NCBI RefSeq assembly: GCF_027359575.1
Contig: NZ_CP114784.1
Span: 1,735,819 to 1,799,818, forward strand
Reading direction: 5' to 3'
Source: Prochlorococcus marinus str. MIT 0917
GTDB taxonomy: Bacteria > Cyanobacteriota > Cyanobacteriia > PCC-6307 > Cyanobiaceae
Length of the DNA: 64,000 bases
A program made the translations under genes and the position numbers. Shown one piece after another: positions 1-12,085 of the stretch (the first letter of the stretch is position 1; each line of letters begins with the position of its first letter). The notes below the pieces were generated by a model. The model ran no database searches. It was not told the origin of the DNA and saw nothing but the letters and a program-made list of their open reading frames with translations.

Positions 1-600
<600 letters not shown>

Positions 601-767
601 CAGGGAGACAATTAATTGATTGTGATGTCTAAGTAATTTATCTTAGGCCGCAATCCTGTCACCTTAAGGTCGATCGGTACCTCAGATTTTCGAATTAATT
701 TTATAAATTAATCCTTTAATTTCAGTTCCTAAACTTGTCTAGGTCACACCCAACAAGGGTTTCTCCT

Positions 768-841
<74 letters not shown>

Positions 842-850
842 TTCGTTGTT

Positions 851-923
851 GGGGGTATAGCTCAGTTGGTAGAGCGCCTGCTTTGCAAGCAGGATGTCAG
901 CGGTTCGAGTCCGCTTACCTCCA
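851..923 (+). tRNA. tRNA-Ala (TGC)
   Basis: A 73-base tRNA 9 bases after tRNA-Ile. The acceptor GGGGGTA pairs with TACCTCC (one G-T pair), the anticodon is TGC in a TTTGCAA loop, and the T arm has GTTCGAGTC. CCA is not encoded. The Ile-Ala pair in the spacer is typical of cyanobacterial rrn operons. Confidence 0.97.
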
Positions 924-1071
924 CTGAAACCTACCCTGGTAACTAAATTTCCGGAGGAAAATTGTAGATGTGACTTAGATTGTCTATTTGAAAAGAACCT
1001 AGCTTCTTATCATCTTTTTTAAGTTGATAACATGCTGGGCTCACATGGATTTATTCCATGAGAATTCAGTA

Positions 1072-1090
1072 GAACCTTGAAAACTGCATA
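1072..1090 (+). promoter_or_regulatory. boxA-like antitermination element of the rRNA spacer
   Basis: GAACCTTGAAAACTGCATA is seen between tRNA-Ala and 23S. This matches the conserved block known from cyanobacterial 16S-23S spacers, where it is read as the boxA antiterminator and part of the 23S leader processing stem. The role is inferred from position and sequence. Confidence 0.6.
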
Positions 1091-1229
1091 GATTAGAAAG
1101 AATAAAGCATCTCATGGATGCATAATTCTGAACAAATAATGTGGCCTTAAAACCAAATTATTTGTTTATGGAATTCATGTTTAATTCTTGAGTAATAGCC
1201 GAGCACAATTGATTTTGTGATTGTATTAA

Positions 1230-4103
<2,874 letters not shown>

Positions 4104-4194
4104 TTCTTTTGCTTTTACTCAAATTAATGCTTTGTTTTTTCTGATTATTTTTTAATAATTTCTATGCAGTCTTCAGGGTTCTTAAATAACACTA

Positions 4195-4312
4195 TCCTGG
4201 TGTTCATGGCGATGTGGAACCACTCCGATCCATCTCGAACTCGGTTGTGAAACGCATCAGCGGCGACGATATTTGGGGGGTAGCCCCCTGAGAAAATAGC
4301 TCAATGCCAGGT
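4195..4312 (+). rRNA. rrf: 5S ribosomal RNA
   Basis: A 5S rRNA of about 118 bases whose ends TCCTGGTGT and ATGCCAGGT pair. It contains the conserved CCGATCCATCTCGAACTCGG segment. It lies 91 bases after 23S and is followed directly by a strong terminator. Confidence 0.95.
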
Positions 4313-4323
4313 AAAAATATTTC

Positions 4324-4351
4324 AAAAGAGGGTCCTTTTGGACCCTCTTTT
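4324..4351. terminator. Bidirectional terminator between rrn and mutM
   Basis: A perfect inverted repeat AAAAGAGGGTCC-TTTT-GGACCCTCTTTT. It has T-runs in both directions, so it can end the rRNA transcript on the plus strand and the psaE-mutM transcript on the minus strand, whose last stop codon is 10 bases away. Confidence 0.85.
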
Positions 4352-4360
4352 AATGGAAAA

Positions 4361-5209
4361 TTATTTTTGGCAATTAGGACACCAGTGAGTGCTTCTGCCA
4401 CAAATTTTTTCTCGCAAAATCTTCCCTCCACATTTTTTACAGCTTTTACCACTTCTTCTATATACCAATGCTTGTCCCCCATAATTTCCATTAATTCCCT
4501 CTAAATCTCTAAAGTCACTAAAAGTTGTACCTCCCTCTCCTATACTTATATTTAAAATTTTGACCAGACTATTGCAAAGTTTTTTTAATTCAGAGTTTTT
4601 TAAATTCCTACTTTTGGTTTTTGGATTAATACCTGCATCAAATAATGTTTCATCTGCATATATGTTTCCAACACCAGCAACAGTTTCTTGATCTAATAAA
4701 GCAGATTTAATCGAGCGAGTTTTTTTCTTCAAGTATTCTTTTAAATAATGATTATTAAAATCAGAACTAAACGGCTCTGGACCTAATCTTTTAATTCCAG
4801 ATACTATCTCTGGGACTGATTTCGATGGTGGTACGTACCACATTTGTCCGAAATTTCTAATGTCTATAAAACGAAGCTCTTTTCCTCTCTTTGCAAAAAA
4901 CCTTACTCTAGTATGTTTGCATGGGGGTATTTGTTTATTTATTAATTTGAATTGACCGGTCATCCTAAGGTGAACAACCAAAAAACCTTTACTAATTTTA
5001 TCTTTCGTATTTAGTGAACCTATTAAATATTTCCCTCTTCTTTCCCATTCCCCTAAATAACTATTTTTAATATTACTTTTGAAACTTTCAGATCCACCAA
5101 TACTTGCAATTGATCTTTCTTTTAATACTTCTATTCTTTCAATAAAAAAACTATTGAGAAGTTTATTAAGTCCCTTTCTAACTGTCTCAACTTCTGGTAA
5201 TTCAGGCAA
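4361..5209 (-). CDS. mutM: Formamidopyrimidine-DNA glycosylase (Fpg/MutM)
   Basis: Bifunctional base-excision-repair enzyme that removes 8-oxoguanine and other oxidised purines and cuts the abasic strand. The protein is 282 residues, a normal family length. It starts MPELPEVETV, giving the catalytic Pro2 and Glu3 after Met removal. A beta-hairpin lysine lies in RGKYLIG, and the C terminus is a four-cysteine zinc finger (CKKC ... CPNC) that binds DNA. It lies 14 bases after psaE on the same strand, so the two are probably co-transcribed. A repair enzyme for oxidised bases beside a photosystem I gene is conserved in picocyanobacteria as far as I recall. It is transcribed toward, and ended by, the shared terminator at 4324-4351. 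Confidence 0.97.
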   Translation of the reverse strand: MPELPEVETVRKGLNKLLNSFFIERIEVLKERSIASIGGSESFKSNIKNSYLGEWERRGKYLIGSLNTKDKISKGFLVVHLRMTGQFKLINKQIPPCKHTRVRFFAKRGKELRFIDIRNFGQMWYVPPSKSVPEIVSGIKRLGPEPFSSDFNNHYLKEYLKKKTRSIKSALLDQETVAGVGNIYADETLFDAGINPKTKSRNLKNSELKKLCNSLVKILNISIGEGGTTFSDFRDLEGINGNYGGQALVYRRSGKSCKKCGGKILREKICGRSTHWCPNCQK

Positions 5210-5223
5210 AAGTAATAATGCAG

Positions 5224-5442
5224 CTAATTTGATGCAGCTTCTAATTCTTTTACTGAAAATTGACTGGTATTGGCACCACCATCAACACCACTGAAAGCTT
5301 TGAAATCACATTTTTCAAATTTGACAGTCACTGGGTACCTCATCGCTGGAGATTTATCGATAGAAACTATTTCTCCAATTTGATTGAACCAGTATGATTC
5401 TTGTCGCAAGATGCGAACCTTATCTTTTCTTGCAAAGCTCAT
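5224..5442 (-). CDS. psaE: Photosystem I reaction centre subunit IV (PsaE)
   Basis: Stromal-side photosystem I subunit of 72 residues. PsaE caps the PsaC/PsaD ridge, helps dock ferredoxin or flavodoxin, and supports cyclic electron flow. The family signature RILRQESYWFNQIGEIVSID near the N terminus is plain, as are YPVTVKFEK in the middle and the SH3-like length. It has no membrane segment. The start is the ATG giving MSFARKDKVR. It heads a minus-strand unit with mutM. The 200 bases upstream (5443-5645), shared with a divergent gene, must hold its promoter. Confidence 0.97.
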   Translation of the reverse strand: MSFARKDKVRILRQESYWFNQIGEIVSIDKSPAMRYPVTVKFEKCDFKAFSGVDGGANTSQFSVKELEAASN

Positions 5443-5645
5443 CTGACTTCTCTAATGATTAATATCATTATTATCCATCAGAACAGGAAATATTTGTATT
5501 TGTGTCACAGACTGTCGCTGGTATTTTAAAAAAGTAGATCGTCTTTAAATTATTTTTAGCTTCCAGACAAAAATAATTCATATTGATTTTCGGGCTAATT
5601 TTCAATTAGCTTTGAAGTGTTGAACCTTAAAAGATTTTATTTTTT

Positions 5646-6695
5646 GTGATATCAAAGTCATCTTTAGACCCCTCTTCTCTTAGTTTTGATTTGCCTGATC
5701 CTGAGCAAGACGACTTAAGTAATATTGATTTCATTGAGAGATTAGAAAATGCATGGTCTATTTGCGAGCAGTTTGATTTACAAACCGAAATTTGGAGAGG
5801 AAGGATTTTACGCGTTGTAAGAGATAGAGAAAAGAGAGGCGGGGATGGTAGGGGTACAGGCTTTTTGCAGTGGTTAAGGGAGATGGAAATCAGTAAAAGC
5901 AAAGCATATTCGCTTATTCAATTAGCTGATTCGTCAGATAATCTTGTGGTGGATGGAATTCTTGAAGAATCAAGCGTAAATAATTTTTCAAAAAGAGCTT
6001 TTATCGAAACGGCACATGCTGAACCTGAGATTCAACATATGATTTCTGAGGCTGCGAATGAAGGGAAGGACATAACAAGAAGACAAGTAAAGAGTTTAAC
6101 TGATCAATTTATGGCCGCAACAAGCTCTCTTTTGCCAGATGAAATTAGAGAAAAAACGCAATCGAATTTGTTACCAGCTAAGTTTGTTGCGCCATTGGTA
6201 AGAGAATTATCTAAGTTGTCGCCTATACAGCAAGAAGAAATCTGCCAAACTTTAAGAGAAAACCCTGAAATTGATTCAGTAAAAGACATGACGAATACTG
6301 CTAAATGGATGGGAAAGTCTTTAGATGCTTCTCTAGCTTTAAGAGCTTTTCAAAATAAGAATTTAAATTTAGATAAAGCCACTCAAGAAGCTCTCAGGTT
6401 GGATTCTTTAGGATTACTTTCAGATGCTTTTGGGCAAGCAAAAACAATAGAGAGTTCTATTCTAAAGTTTCATTCCGCTTGGAAAAGATTAGAAGGTTTG
6501 CAAGAGAGGCTATGGGTCGAGTCTGGGAGTAGTACGCCTTATTTAAGAGAGCTTTTAGACACTCTGCAAACGCTAACTGGTTCAACAATAAGAGTTTCTC
6601 TTGGAGAACTTTCAGGAGGGAAAAGGTTGAGATTGCAACTTGTTGAGGAAGACTCTGAAAGATTGGAACCTCCATCTCTTGAAATGAATAAATAA
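5646..6695 (+). CDS. Hypothetical protein, 349 residues
   Basis: I do not recognise this gene. It is a soluble, mostly helical, acidic protein with no signal peptide or membrane segment. An early stretch (about residues 60-95) reads like a helix-turn-helix or KorB/ParB-type segment (EISKSKAYSLIQLADSSD), followed by a long helical middle and a basic-acidic tail. The start is GTG at 5646; I see no clear ribosome binding site. It is divergent from psaE, and its stop codon lies one base from the stop of the convergent LysM gene, so there is no room for a separate terminator. Codon use resembles its neighbours. DNA binding is only a guess. Confidence 0.85.
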   Translation: MISKSSLDPSSLSFDLPDPEQDDLSNIDFIERLENAWSICEQFDLQTEIWRGRILRVVRDREKRGGDGRGTGFLQWLREMEISKSKAYSLIQLADSSDNLVVDGILEESSVNNFSKRAFIETAHAEPEIQHMISEAANEGKDITRRQVKSLTDQFMAATSSLLPDEIREKTQSNLLPAKFVAPLVRELSKLSPIQQEEICQTLRENPEIDSVKDMTNTAKWMGKSLDASLALRAFQNKNLNLDKATQEALRLDSLGLLSDAFGQAKTIESSILKFHSAWKRLEGLQERLWVESGSSTPYLRELLDTLQTLTGSTIRVSLGELSGGKRLRLQLVEEDSERLEPPSLEMNK

Positions 6696-6696
6696 T

Positions 6697-7557
6697 TTAA
6701 AAATTAAAATCCTGATCACAAAAGTCATTAATTAATTTAAATTCAAAATCAGTTTCAGGGAAATACCATCTTGTCCAGTAAGCATTATTTAATGTATTGT
6801 TTAATGCTCTGTTTTGGCAGCTAAGAGCTAAATAGAAATTTTTATTTTTTTTTGTTTTTGCTTGAGCAATATATTTGCCATCAAAATATGTCCAGTCTGA
6901 CCAATTGATCATTAATGAGCCATATTTTAGCCATTTTGAAGGTTTATTCTCTCTTAATTTTAATTTGATATTAGGCTTGATTTTTATAGGATCATTTAAT
7001 GTATTCAAAGTCTTAATTTCTTCTATTGGTATTTTGTGTATATATGCGATCGTTGAAAGATCTTCTGTCTTAGATGTTTTATGATAAAAAACTTTTTTAC
7101 TGGCTAATTTAATATCTTCTTCATTAATTGCTTTTTTATATTTAGCTCCCTTTGGTAATAAAATAATCTGATTAAGCTTAAGATAAGAATCATTTGTTAG
7201 ATTATTTATGTAAATAATATCTTTTATATTTACGTTGTAATCTCTTGCAATCTTATAAAGAGTATCTCCTTCAAGAACTTTATAAGTTAGATGTTCATTC
7301 TTTTTGTATTTAGTAATGTTTTTATCAGGTATTACTATAACTTCTCCTTCTACTATTTTTGTCGCATCATTGAAATTATTTTTATACATTAGTTCTTTCA
7401 AGGGAACTCTATATTGCTTGGATATCTTGACAAGGGTATCACCACTTTTTGCAATAATCTTTGTTTCTGCACTAGCTTTTAAAGTAAATATTGATAAGAG
7501 AAAGATAACACTATTAATGCAAAATAAAACTATTGGTATTTTTTTCTTTGTAATCAT
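6697..7557 (-). CDS. Secreted LysM-repeat protein
   Basis: Probable periplasmic or cell-wall-associated protein that binds peptidoglycan glycan chains. The first 31 residues form a signal peptide: MITKKK, a hydrophobic core, and a cut near ASAE. Two clear LysM domains follow at about residues 34-77 (SGDTLVKISKQY) and 92-135 (EGDTLYKIARDYNV). A third, weaker one is at about 156-200. The C-terminal 80 residues contain several Trp and Tyr (WSDWTYFDGKYIAQ) and match no enzyme fold I know. No peptidase or amidase motif is visible, so it may be an adaptor or an unrecognised hydrolase. Convergent with the 5646 gene, one base apart. Confidence 0.85.
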   Translation of the reverse strand: MITKKKIPIVLFCINSVIFLLSIFTLKASAETKIIAKSGDTLVKISKQYRVPLKELMYKNNFNDATKIVEGEVIVIPDKNITKYKKNEHLTYKVLEGDTLYKIARDYNVNIKDIIYINNLTNDSYLKLNQIILLPKGAKYKKAINEEDIKLASKKVFYHKTSKTEDLSTIAYIHKIPIEEIKTLNTLNDPIKIKPNIKLKLRENKPSKWLKYGSLMINWSDWTYFDGKYIAQAKTKKNKNFYLALSCQNRALNNTLNNAYWTRWYFPETDFEFKLINDFCDQDFNF

Positions 7558-7599
7558 CTCAAGCCTAAATTAATAATCTATCTTGTCGATAAAATTATT

Positions 7600-8979
7600 T
7601 TAACCTAATAATTTGTTAAGTAAAGATATATCTAATTTATACGGAGGGTATCTGAAATTTAGATCTAGCCAAAAAGGTCTTTTTAGGACTGATTTGTAAT
7701 GAGTAAAGTTATCAAAACCTGCTTTGCCATGATATTTTCCCATACCACTTGTTCCAACACCTCCAAATGGAAGTTCTGGAATTCCTGCTTGTAATACAAC
7801 ATCATTAAAACAAACGCCTCCTGATGAGGTCATTGAAAGTACTTTTCCTTGTTCTTTCTCGCTCCCACCAAAAAGATATAGAGCAAGTGGTTTAGGCAAT
7901 AACTTTAAGTCTGAAATGGCTTGGTCGAGATTTTTAATACATAAAATAGGTAGCAATGGACCAAAAAGTTCTTCCTTCATTAGTGGATCATTTCTATTAT
8001 CGATTTTGATGAGAGTAGGGCTAATTCTTTTTTCTTTTTCATTGCTATCTCCTCCATAGATAATCTGGTTATTCTTTTTTGCTTGTTTTAATAAATTATT
8101 AAGTCTATCAAATTGATTTTGATTGATAATTCTCCCCATATGTTTTGAATCTAATGGTGTATTTCCATAAAAATCATTAATCGAATTTTTTAAATTAATA
8201 ATTAAAGAATCAAAAAGTTCATGCTCAACCAATAAATAATCCGGCGCAATACATGTTTGACCAGCGTTTAGACTTTTTCCCCATGTAATTCTCTTGGCAG
8301 TTACTTCTATATTGGCACCATCGATTACAATGGCTGGGCTTTTGCCCCCAAGCTCTAAAGTAACGGGAGTAAGGTTTTTTGAGGCGGCTTCCATTACTTT
8401 TTTTCCTATATTTTCTCCACCCGTAAAAAAGACGTGATCAAATTGTTGAGTCATTAAATCAGCAGCAATACTTCCATTTCCTTCAAAGACTTGTGCGATC
8501 TCTGGTGCAAAATATTTTTCTATAAGTTTTTTTATTAGAGAAGATACATGTGGTGCATGCTCAGATGGTTTTAAAACAGCTGTGTTCCCAGCGGCTAACG
8601 CTCCTACAAGTGGTTGAAGAGTAAGTGAAAAAGGATAGTTCCACGGACCAATTATCAGAATGCAGCCCAAAGGATCTGGTTGGACCAATGCTTGAGCAGG
8701 TCTAAGAGAGACAGGAACGTTGATTTGCTTTGTCTTCATCCAATTGGATAAACTTTTTTGCGCCAGTTTGATTTCTTGTTTAACAGCAATAATCTCAAAG
8801 AAGGCTTCTGTGGCAGGCTTTCCTAAATCCTGATTTAAAGCATTTAAGATTTCTTTCTGATGGTTTTCTAATAATTTTGATAAAGCATCGAGTTGTTTCC
8901 TTCTCCACTTCTCGTGCCTTGTTTTACCAGATAAAACGGGATCTTGTAATTGATTAAGTACGAAATTTTCTAATGACAT
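7600..8979 (-). CDS. Aldehyde dehydrogenase, class 3-type
   Basis: NAD(P)-dependent oxidation of an aldehyde to a carboxylate. The 459-residue length and lack of an N-terminal extension fit the ALDH3 family, whose cyanobacterial members act on fatty or apocarotenoid aldehydes. Visible residues are the PWNYPFSLTLQPL cofactor loop near 112, catalytic Glu209 in TLELGGKSPA, and nucleophilic Cys243 in NAGQTCIAPD. The C-terminal segment (GGVGTSGMGKYHGKAGFDNF) is the family substrate-side motif. There is no transmembrane tail, so it is probably soluble. It lies 42 bases from the LysM gene start; co-transcription is possible but functionally unexplained. The exact substrate cannot be read from sequence. 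Confidence 0.93.
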   Translation of the reverse strand: MSLENFVLNQLQDPVLSGKTRHEKWRRKQLDALSKLLENHQKEILNALNQDLGKPATEAFFEIIAVKQEIKLAQKSLSNWMKTKQINVPVSLRPAQALVQPDPLGCILIIGPWNYPFSLTLQPLVGALAAGNTAVLKPSEHAPHVSSLIKKLIEKYFAPEIAQVFEGNGSIAADLMTQQFDHVFFTGGENIGKKVMEAASKNLTPVTLELGGKSPAIVIDGANIEVTAKRITWGKSLNAGQTCIAPDYLLVEHELFDSLIINLKNSINDFYGNTPLDSKHMGRIINQNQFDRLNNLLKQAKKNNQIIYGGDSNEKEKRISPTLIKIDNRNDPLMKEELFGPLLPILCIKNLDQAISDLKLLPKPLALYLFGGSEKEQGKVLSMTSSGGVCFNDVVLQAGIPELPFGGVGTSGMGKYHGKAGFDNFTHYKSVLKRPFWLDLNFRYPPYKLDISLLNKLLG

Positions 8980-9186
8980 TGTTGTTTCCGATTTTCATTC
9001 CTTCTAACAAAATAAATCATTAATTGAGCTTAGGGCCTAAGAAGACAGCTCCATAAGTATTTTGACTCGGTTCTTGGCTCTAAGGCTCTGAATGGCAACT
9101 ATTTGATCTGAAAATTATTAACAGTGGCTATGAAAATATTCAAAGGTAATAATCACTATTTTAAGTAAAAAAAAAGAAAAAGGGTT

Positions 9187-9510
9187 TTGAGTATTATTTA
9201 CGAGTTACTTTATTTGGATATTAGGACTATTGTATTAATCCCTAGAATAGAAAGATTGATTAATCATTTGTTTGTCGTTTTGGTATTCTCCCTTGCTTTT
9301 GTAGGTGTTGCCGAGGTGATGTACTGGTTATATAAAAAAGAATATCTTAGGGCCAAAGCTAAATATCTAAGAGAATTAATAGATCAAAAAAATGATTTAA
9401 GTAGTTTAAATGAACCTTTTTATACATGCGTATATGAGAAATGGAACTCCGGAGAAATGCCTTTAACAGAGGCTAATACAATGTGTAGCTTAAAGTTTGA
9501 ACAGAATTAG
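9187..9510 (+). CDS. Small membrane protein of unknown function
   Basis: 107 residues with one clear membrane segment (about 31-50, VVLVFSLAFVGVAEVMYWLY), a charged helical stretch rich in Lys and Glu, and a short C-terminal part with two cysteines (YTCVYEKW, MCSLKF). The start is TTG at 9187; AAAAAGGG just upstream could serve as a ribosome binding site. I recognise no family. It is separated from the ALDH promoter region by about 200 bases. Confidence 0.6.
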   Translation: MSIIYELLYLDIRTIVLIPRIERLINHLFVVLVFSLAFVGVAEVMYWLYKKEYLRAKAKYLRELIDQKNDLSSLNEPFYTCVYEKWNSGEMPLTEANTMCSLKFEQN

Positions 9511-9589
9511 TGATCTCTTTACGAATTTTTTAATAATCTGATTACTATAATTTAAAGATTGAATTAGATTTCCATTGTAAAAATATTTT

Positions 9590-10339
9590 ATGACTAATAA
9601 TTTTATCATTAGTAAATATTTTAGGTACGTAATAATAGCTTTCTTTGTTGTTGTTGTATGTATTAATATTTTTCTGTTGGATGTTAATAGTATTAGTGAT
9701 TTCTTTTATGACATTGTTAGCGGTTTAAATTCGAATAACTTTTTTAGCTTAATATTAATATTCTTATTATTTTTATTAAGATCCATTAGTATAATAATAC
9801 CAGTTTTACCTGGAACAATATTTTCCGCTGCTGCTGGATTTCAGTTTGGCTTTACGCAGGGGCTAGTTATTATATTTTTTGCAGATTTTTTCTCTTGTTC
9901 AATATCATTTCTACTTGCTAGAAAATTAGGAAGAAATTACATTAGTAGATTACTTGGTTCAAGACAAATGCGAAAAGTCGAAAGCATTAGTCAAGATTAT
10001 CTGGAAAATAATTATTTCCTTATGACAGCTCTTTTGATGTCAGGGTTCTTTGATTTTGTTTGCTATGCAATTGGACTAACGAAAATTACATGGAAAAGGT
10101 TTATGCCTGCTTTGATTTTTAGCATAATAATCTCAGATTCACCTTTTGTTGCTAGTGGTTTTGCCGCAAGAAAAATCAAAGATATTGGATTAAAAAATTT
10201 CTTACAAAAAATATTGAATGGAGAATTAGATATGATTTCTGGTAATTACCTTTTTTTATTCTTAATATCTTTTTTAATAATTTTCACCTTGGCAATGATA
10301 AATTTATATTTCAATAAAAGATCTAATATTATTAAGTAA
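9590..10339 (+). CDS. TVP38/TMEM64 (DedA-like, VTT domain) membrane protein
   Basis: Inner-membrane protein of 249 residues with five or six hydrophobic segments. The VTT/SNARE-associated core is recognisable around residues 60-130: PVLPGTIFSAAAGFQFG followed by a helix and FFSCSISFLLARKLGR. Members of this superfamily are linked to lipid scrambling or proton-coupled transport, but the substrate of cyanobacterial TVP38 proteins is not settled. It is AT-rich even for this genome. The start at 9590 follows a short leader after the 107-residue gene, and the two may share a transcript. Confidence 0.85.
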   Translation: MTNNFIISKYFRYVIIAFFVVVVCINIFLLDVNSISDFFYDIVSGLNSNNFFSLILIFLLFLLRSISIIIPVLPGTIFSAAAGFQFGFTQGLVIIFFADFFSCSISFLLARKLGRNYISRLLGSRQMRKVESISQDYLENNYFLMTALLMSGFFDFVCYAIGLTKITWKRFMPALIFSIIISDSPFVASGFAARKIKDIGLKNFLQKILNGELDMISGNYLFLFLISFLIIFTLAMINLYFNKRSNIIK

Positions 10340-10361
10340 TTTAAAAGTTTGCAAAAAAAAA

Positions 10362-10378
10362 CCCTTAAAAATTAAGGG
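10362..10378 (-). terminator. Terminator of the DUF4278 gene
   Basis: Stem CCCTTAA-AAA-TTAAGGG preceded on the plus strand by nine A, which makes a U-run after the stem on the minus strand. It sits 22 bases beyond the stop of the minus-strand microprotein gene. Confidence 0.7.
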
Positions 10379-10400
10379 CAAATAGAAATTGTAATTGTAT

Positions 10401-10502
10401 CTAGCTTTGGTATAACTTACCTCGATATGTAAGTTGTACATGCTGCTTTTCTACAATTGCTTTATGCTGGTTGTACTTAAGACCTCTGTAGGTTAAAGAC
10501 AT
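10401..10502 (-). CDS. DUF4278-type microprotein, 33 residues
   Basis: A very short gene encoding MSLTYRGLKYNQHKAI and then a second near-copy of the same motif (VQLTYRGKLYQS). The L-T-Y-R-G-x-x-Y pattern is the hallmark of DUF4278 proteins, which are frequent in cyanobacteria and of unknown function. GGAG lies 6 bases before the ATG, and a minus-strand terminator follows. The doubled LTYRG motif suggests a small beta-rich fold. The leader contains two short hairpins (CTCAAG ... CTTGAG at about 10520-10545). Confidence 0.75.
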   Translation of the reverse strand: MSLTYRGLKYNQHKAIVEKQHVQLTYRGKLYQS

Positions 10503-10763
10503 TTTTTATCTCCGAAATATGCTCAAGTCCCCGTTCCTTGGCTTGAGTCAAACTGCGGCTCATCATTGGATGAGTTGAACGTTTTTGGTAGTTGTTGCTA
10601 CAGATTTACTATAAACAGAATATTGTTTTGTCGATGTTCATCTTGTTACAAAAAGCTGATTGTCTTTGCTGAAGCAAAACTTTTTAATCCTTATGATCTG
10701 TGACAGTTTAAAAACTTTACTTCTAATTGCTCTTTTTACTGTAAATCAGCTTATTTTTGTTTT

Positions 10764-10856
10764 GTGAGGAGTAGAGATCCTCAGCAGTGGAAACAAGGAA
10801 ACACTTGCGCCTGATCTCACAAAAAAACCGCCTTGTTCTGAACGGGCGGTTTTTTT
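10764..10856 (+). ncRNA. Yfr2-family (Cyano-1) small RNA
   Basis: The segment GTGGAAACAAGGAAACAC at 10787-10804 carries the doubled GGAAACA motif presented in a loop between short pairing arms (GCAGTG / CACTTGC). This is the defining feature of the Yfr2-5/Cyano-1 RNAs of picocyanobacteria. The 5' part GTGAG can pair with CTCAC at 10816-10820. A strong terminator ends it: ACCGCC, an 11-12 base loop, GGCGGT and seven T (10827-10856). There is no open reading frame. The 5' end is estimated. These RNAs are thought to regulate by pairing through the loop; the targets here are unknown. Confidence 0.72.
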
Positions 10857-10863
10857 GTGCCTA

Positions 10864-11010
10864 TTAATATTTCTCGTAACCAATATTATTTTCTGAATTA
10901 GTAATAAAGAGAATCAGTTGAAATACTAGGTTTGCAGGTAATGAAATTTTTTTAAGCAGCAAAAGAGTCATACCCTGATTCACATTGAACTTCTCCGTCT
11001 TTTTAATCAT
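10864..11010 (-). CDS. Possible 48-residue protein
   Basis: An open frame MIKKTEKFNVNQG... with a hydrophobic stretch (LPANLVFQLILFI). It ends just beyond the Yfr2-type terminator on the opposite strand. AGAAG lies 3 bases before the ATG, which is too close for a good site. No homologue is recognised, and it may be chance. The rest of 10857-11289 shows nothing else convincing. Confidence 0.25.
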   Translation of the reverse strand: MIKKTEKFNVNQGMTLLLLKKISLPANLVFQLILFITNSENNIGYEKY

Positions 11011-11289
11011 GTCTTCTATCCCAAAAGAGAGTCAGTTTGTCGAATCAATTGTTTGCGCATTTCAGCAATAAATGCATAAGTAGGATTTACTTCCTTTGGG
11101 TAATTAGGAATTTTTTTTGATGCAGACTCTTTGTGGATTTGAGTGAAAAAGGAAAGCAGAGAAACCACTCACACAATCCGTTCTATAAATAAAGACACGG
11201 ACTCAAGGTTGATGAATCATTAGGGCCCCTCTCTTAATGCAATTTTTAATTAGTTAAATCAGTCTCCTTCGGCGAGAATATCTCCTGAA

Positions 11290-11430
11290 TTAGATTGATT
11301 TCCAAACCCTTATGGGTTGATTATTCGTGAAGTCATCAACTAAAGCATCTGCCATGCTAGTAAAAAGTTTAGAAAACCATTGACTATTAGCAATGATTGT
11401 TGTCCAAATCTTGGCTCTTTTTTTAATCAT
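11290..11430 (-). CDS. Small basic hypothetical protein, 46 residues
   Basis: MIKKRAKIWTTIIANSQWF..., basic at the N terminus, with a possible amphipathic helix and a C-terminal RVWKSI. The frame is open further upstream to 11547, but I chose the ATG at 11430 because GAGG stands 8 bases before it, and no such site precedes the longer start. No family is recognised. Confidence 0.62.
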   Translation of the reverse strand: MIKKRAKIWTTIIANSQWFSKLFTSMADALVDDFTNNQPIRVWKSI

Positions 11431-11650
11431 AAAGATACCTCGTAAGTAGCAAGGGAATGTTTGATTGCCCCCTTCGAGGCCATTACCCCAGAGATAGAAG
11501 TGTTTTGACTCCTGATCTTGCTTCACGCCTCTTGAATGGAAATTCATAGTGGTGAGAACATCAAGGTATTTCTACAGTTGGGTTCTCTGTATAGATATTT
11601 TTGGTTTGTAGGAGTAGAAATAAATCAAGACACTATTAGGAGGACAAGCC

Positions 11651-11836
11651 ATGTCATGCGGTAATCCTTTTAAACATGCAATCGAAGACGTAAAGGAAAC
11701 ATTCTCTAAATCTTGTGGGGTTCCTATCCAAGGGAACGATTGGTGCAATCTGGTTTCTAATTATGAAACTGATTTTGATGAGGTCGATTACGAGAATGAA
11801 TGCGTGCAGTTTGGTAACTGCTCAATGGACTACTAA
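11651..11836 (+). CDS. Acidic cysteine-rich small protein, 61 residues
   Basis: MSCGNPFKHAIEDVKETF..., with five cysteines (positions 3, 22, 32, 51 and 57) and a strongly acidic middle (ETDFDEVDYENE). It is preceded by a perfect AGGAGG 7 bases before the ATG, one of the best ribosome binding sites in the window, so it is probably well translated. There is no signal peptide or membrane segment. Metal binding or disulphide pairing is conceivable but unproven. Function unknown. Confidence 0.8.
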   Translation: MSCGNPFKHAIEDVKETFSKSCGVPIQGNDWCNLVSNYETDFDEVDYENECVQFGNCSMDY

Positions 11837-11865
11837 AAAACATTGAACTAACCGGATGTGTGATC

Positions 11866-12000
11866 ATGCAAGCGACTCGTAGTTTCAGGTCCAATGGGTC
11901 TAATACTCTTTCATCAATCTTTCTTTGGCTATCTATCCTATTGATTTCCTTTGAAATGCTTCCACATCTAATTCCTTATTACTTTCAGTTGAAATATTGA
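11866..12000 (+). CDS. One-helix membrane microprotein, 44 residues
   Basis: MQATRSFRSNGSN followed by one hydrophobic helix (SSIFLWLSILLISFEML) and a short polar tail ending FQLKY. It starts 30 bases after the stop of the acidic cysteine-rich gene, so it could share its transcript. A weak GGATG lies upstream. It is plausible but supported only by composition and position. Confidence 0.5.
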   Translation: MQATRSFRSNGSNTLSSIFLWLSILLISFEMLPHLIPYYFQLKY

Positions 12001-12085
12001 GTTAATAACAACGATTTTCGATCTTTTAAAATTGATTATCAGAAAGCACAAAGATTATTAGGTCGCTGATTAAACAGGAATTTGT

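Noticed and set aside
11010-11072. 20-codon plus-strand ORF (MSSIPKESQF...)
   Set aside because: Too short, no ribosome binding site and no relative in the window.
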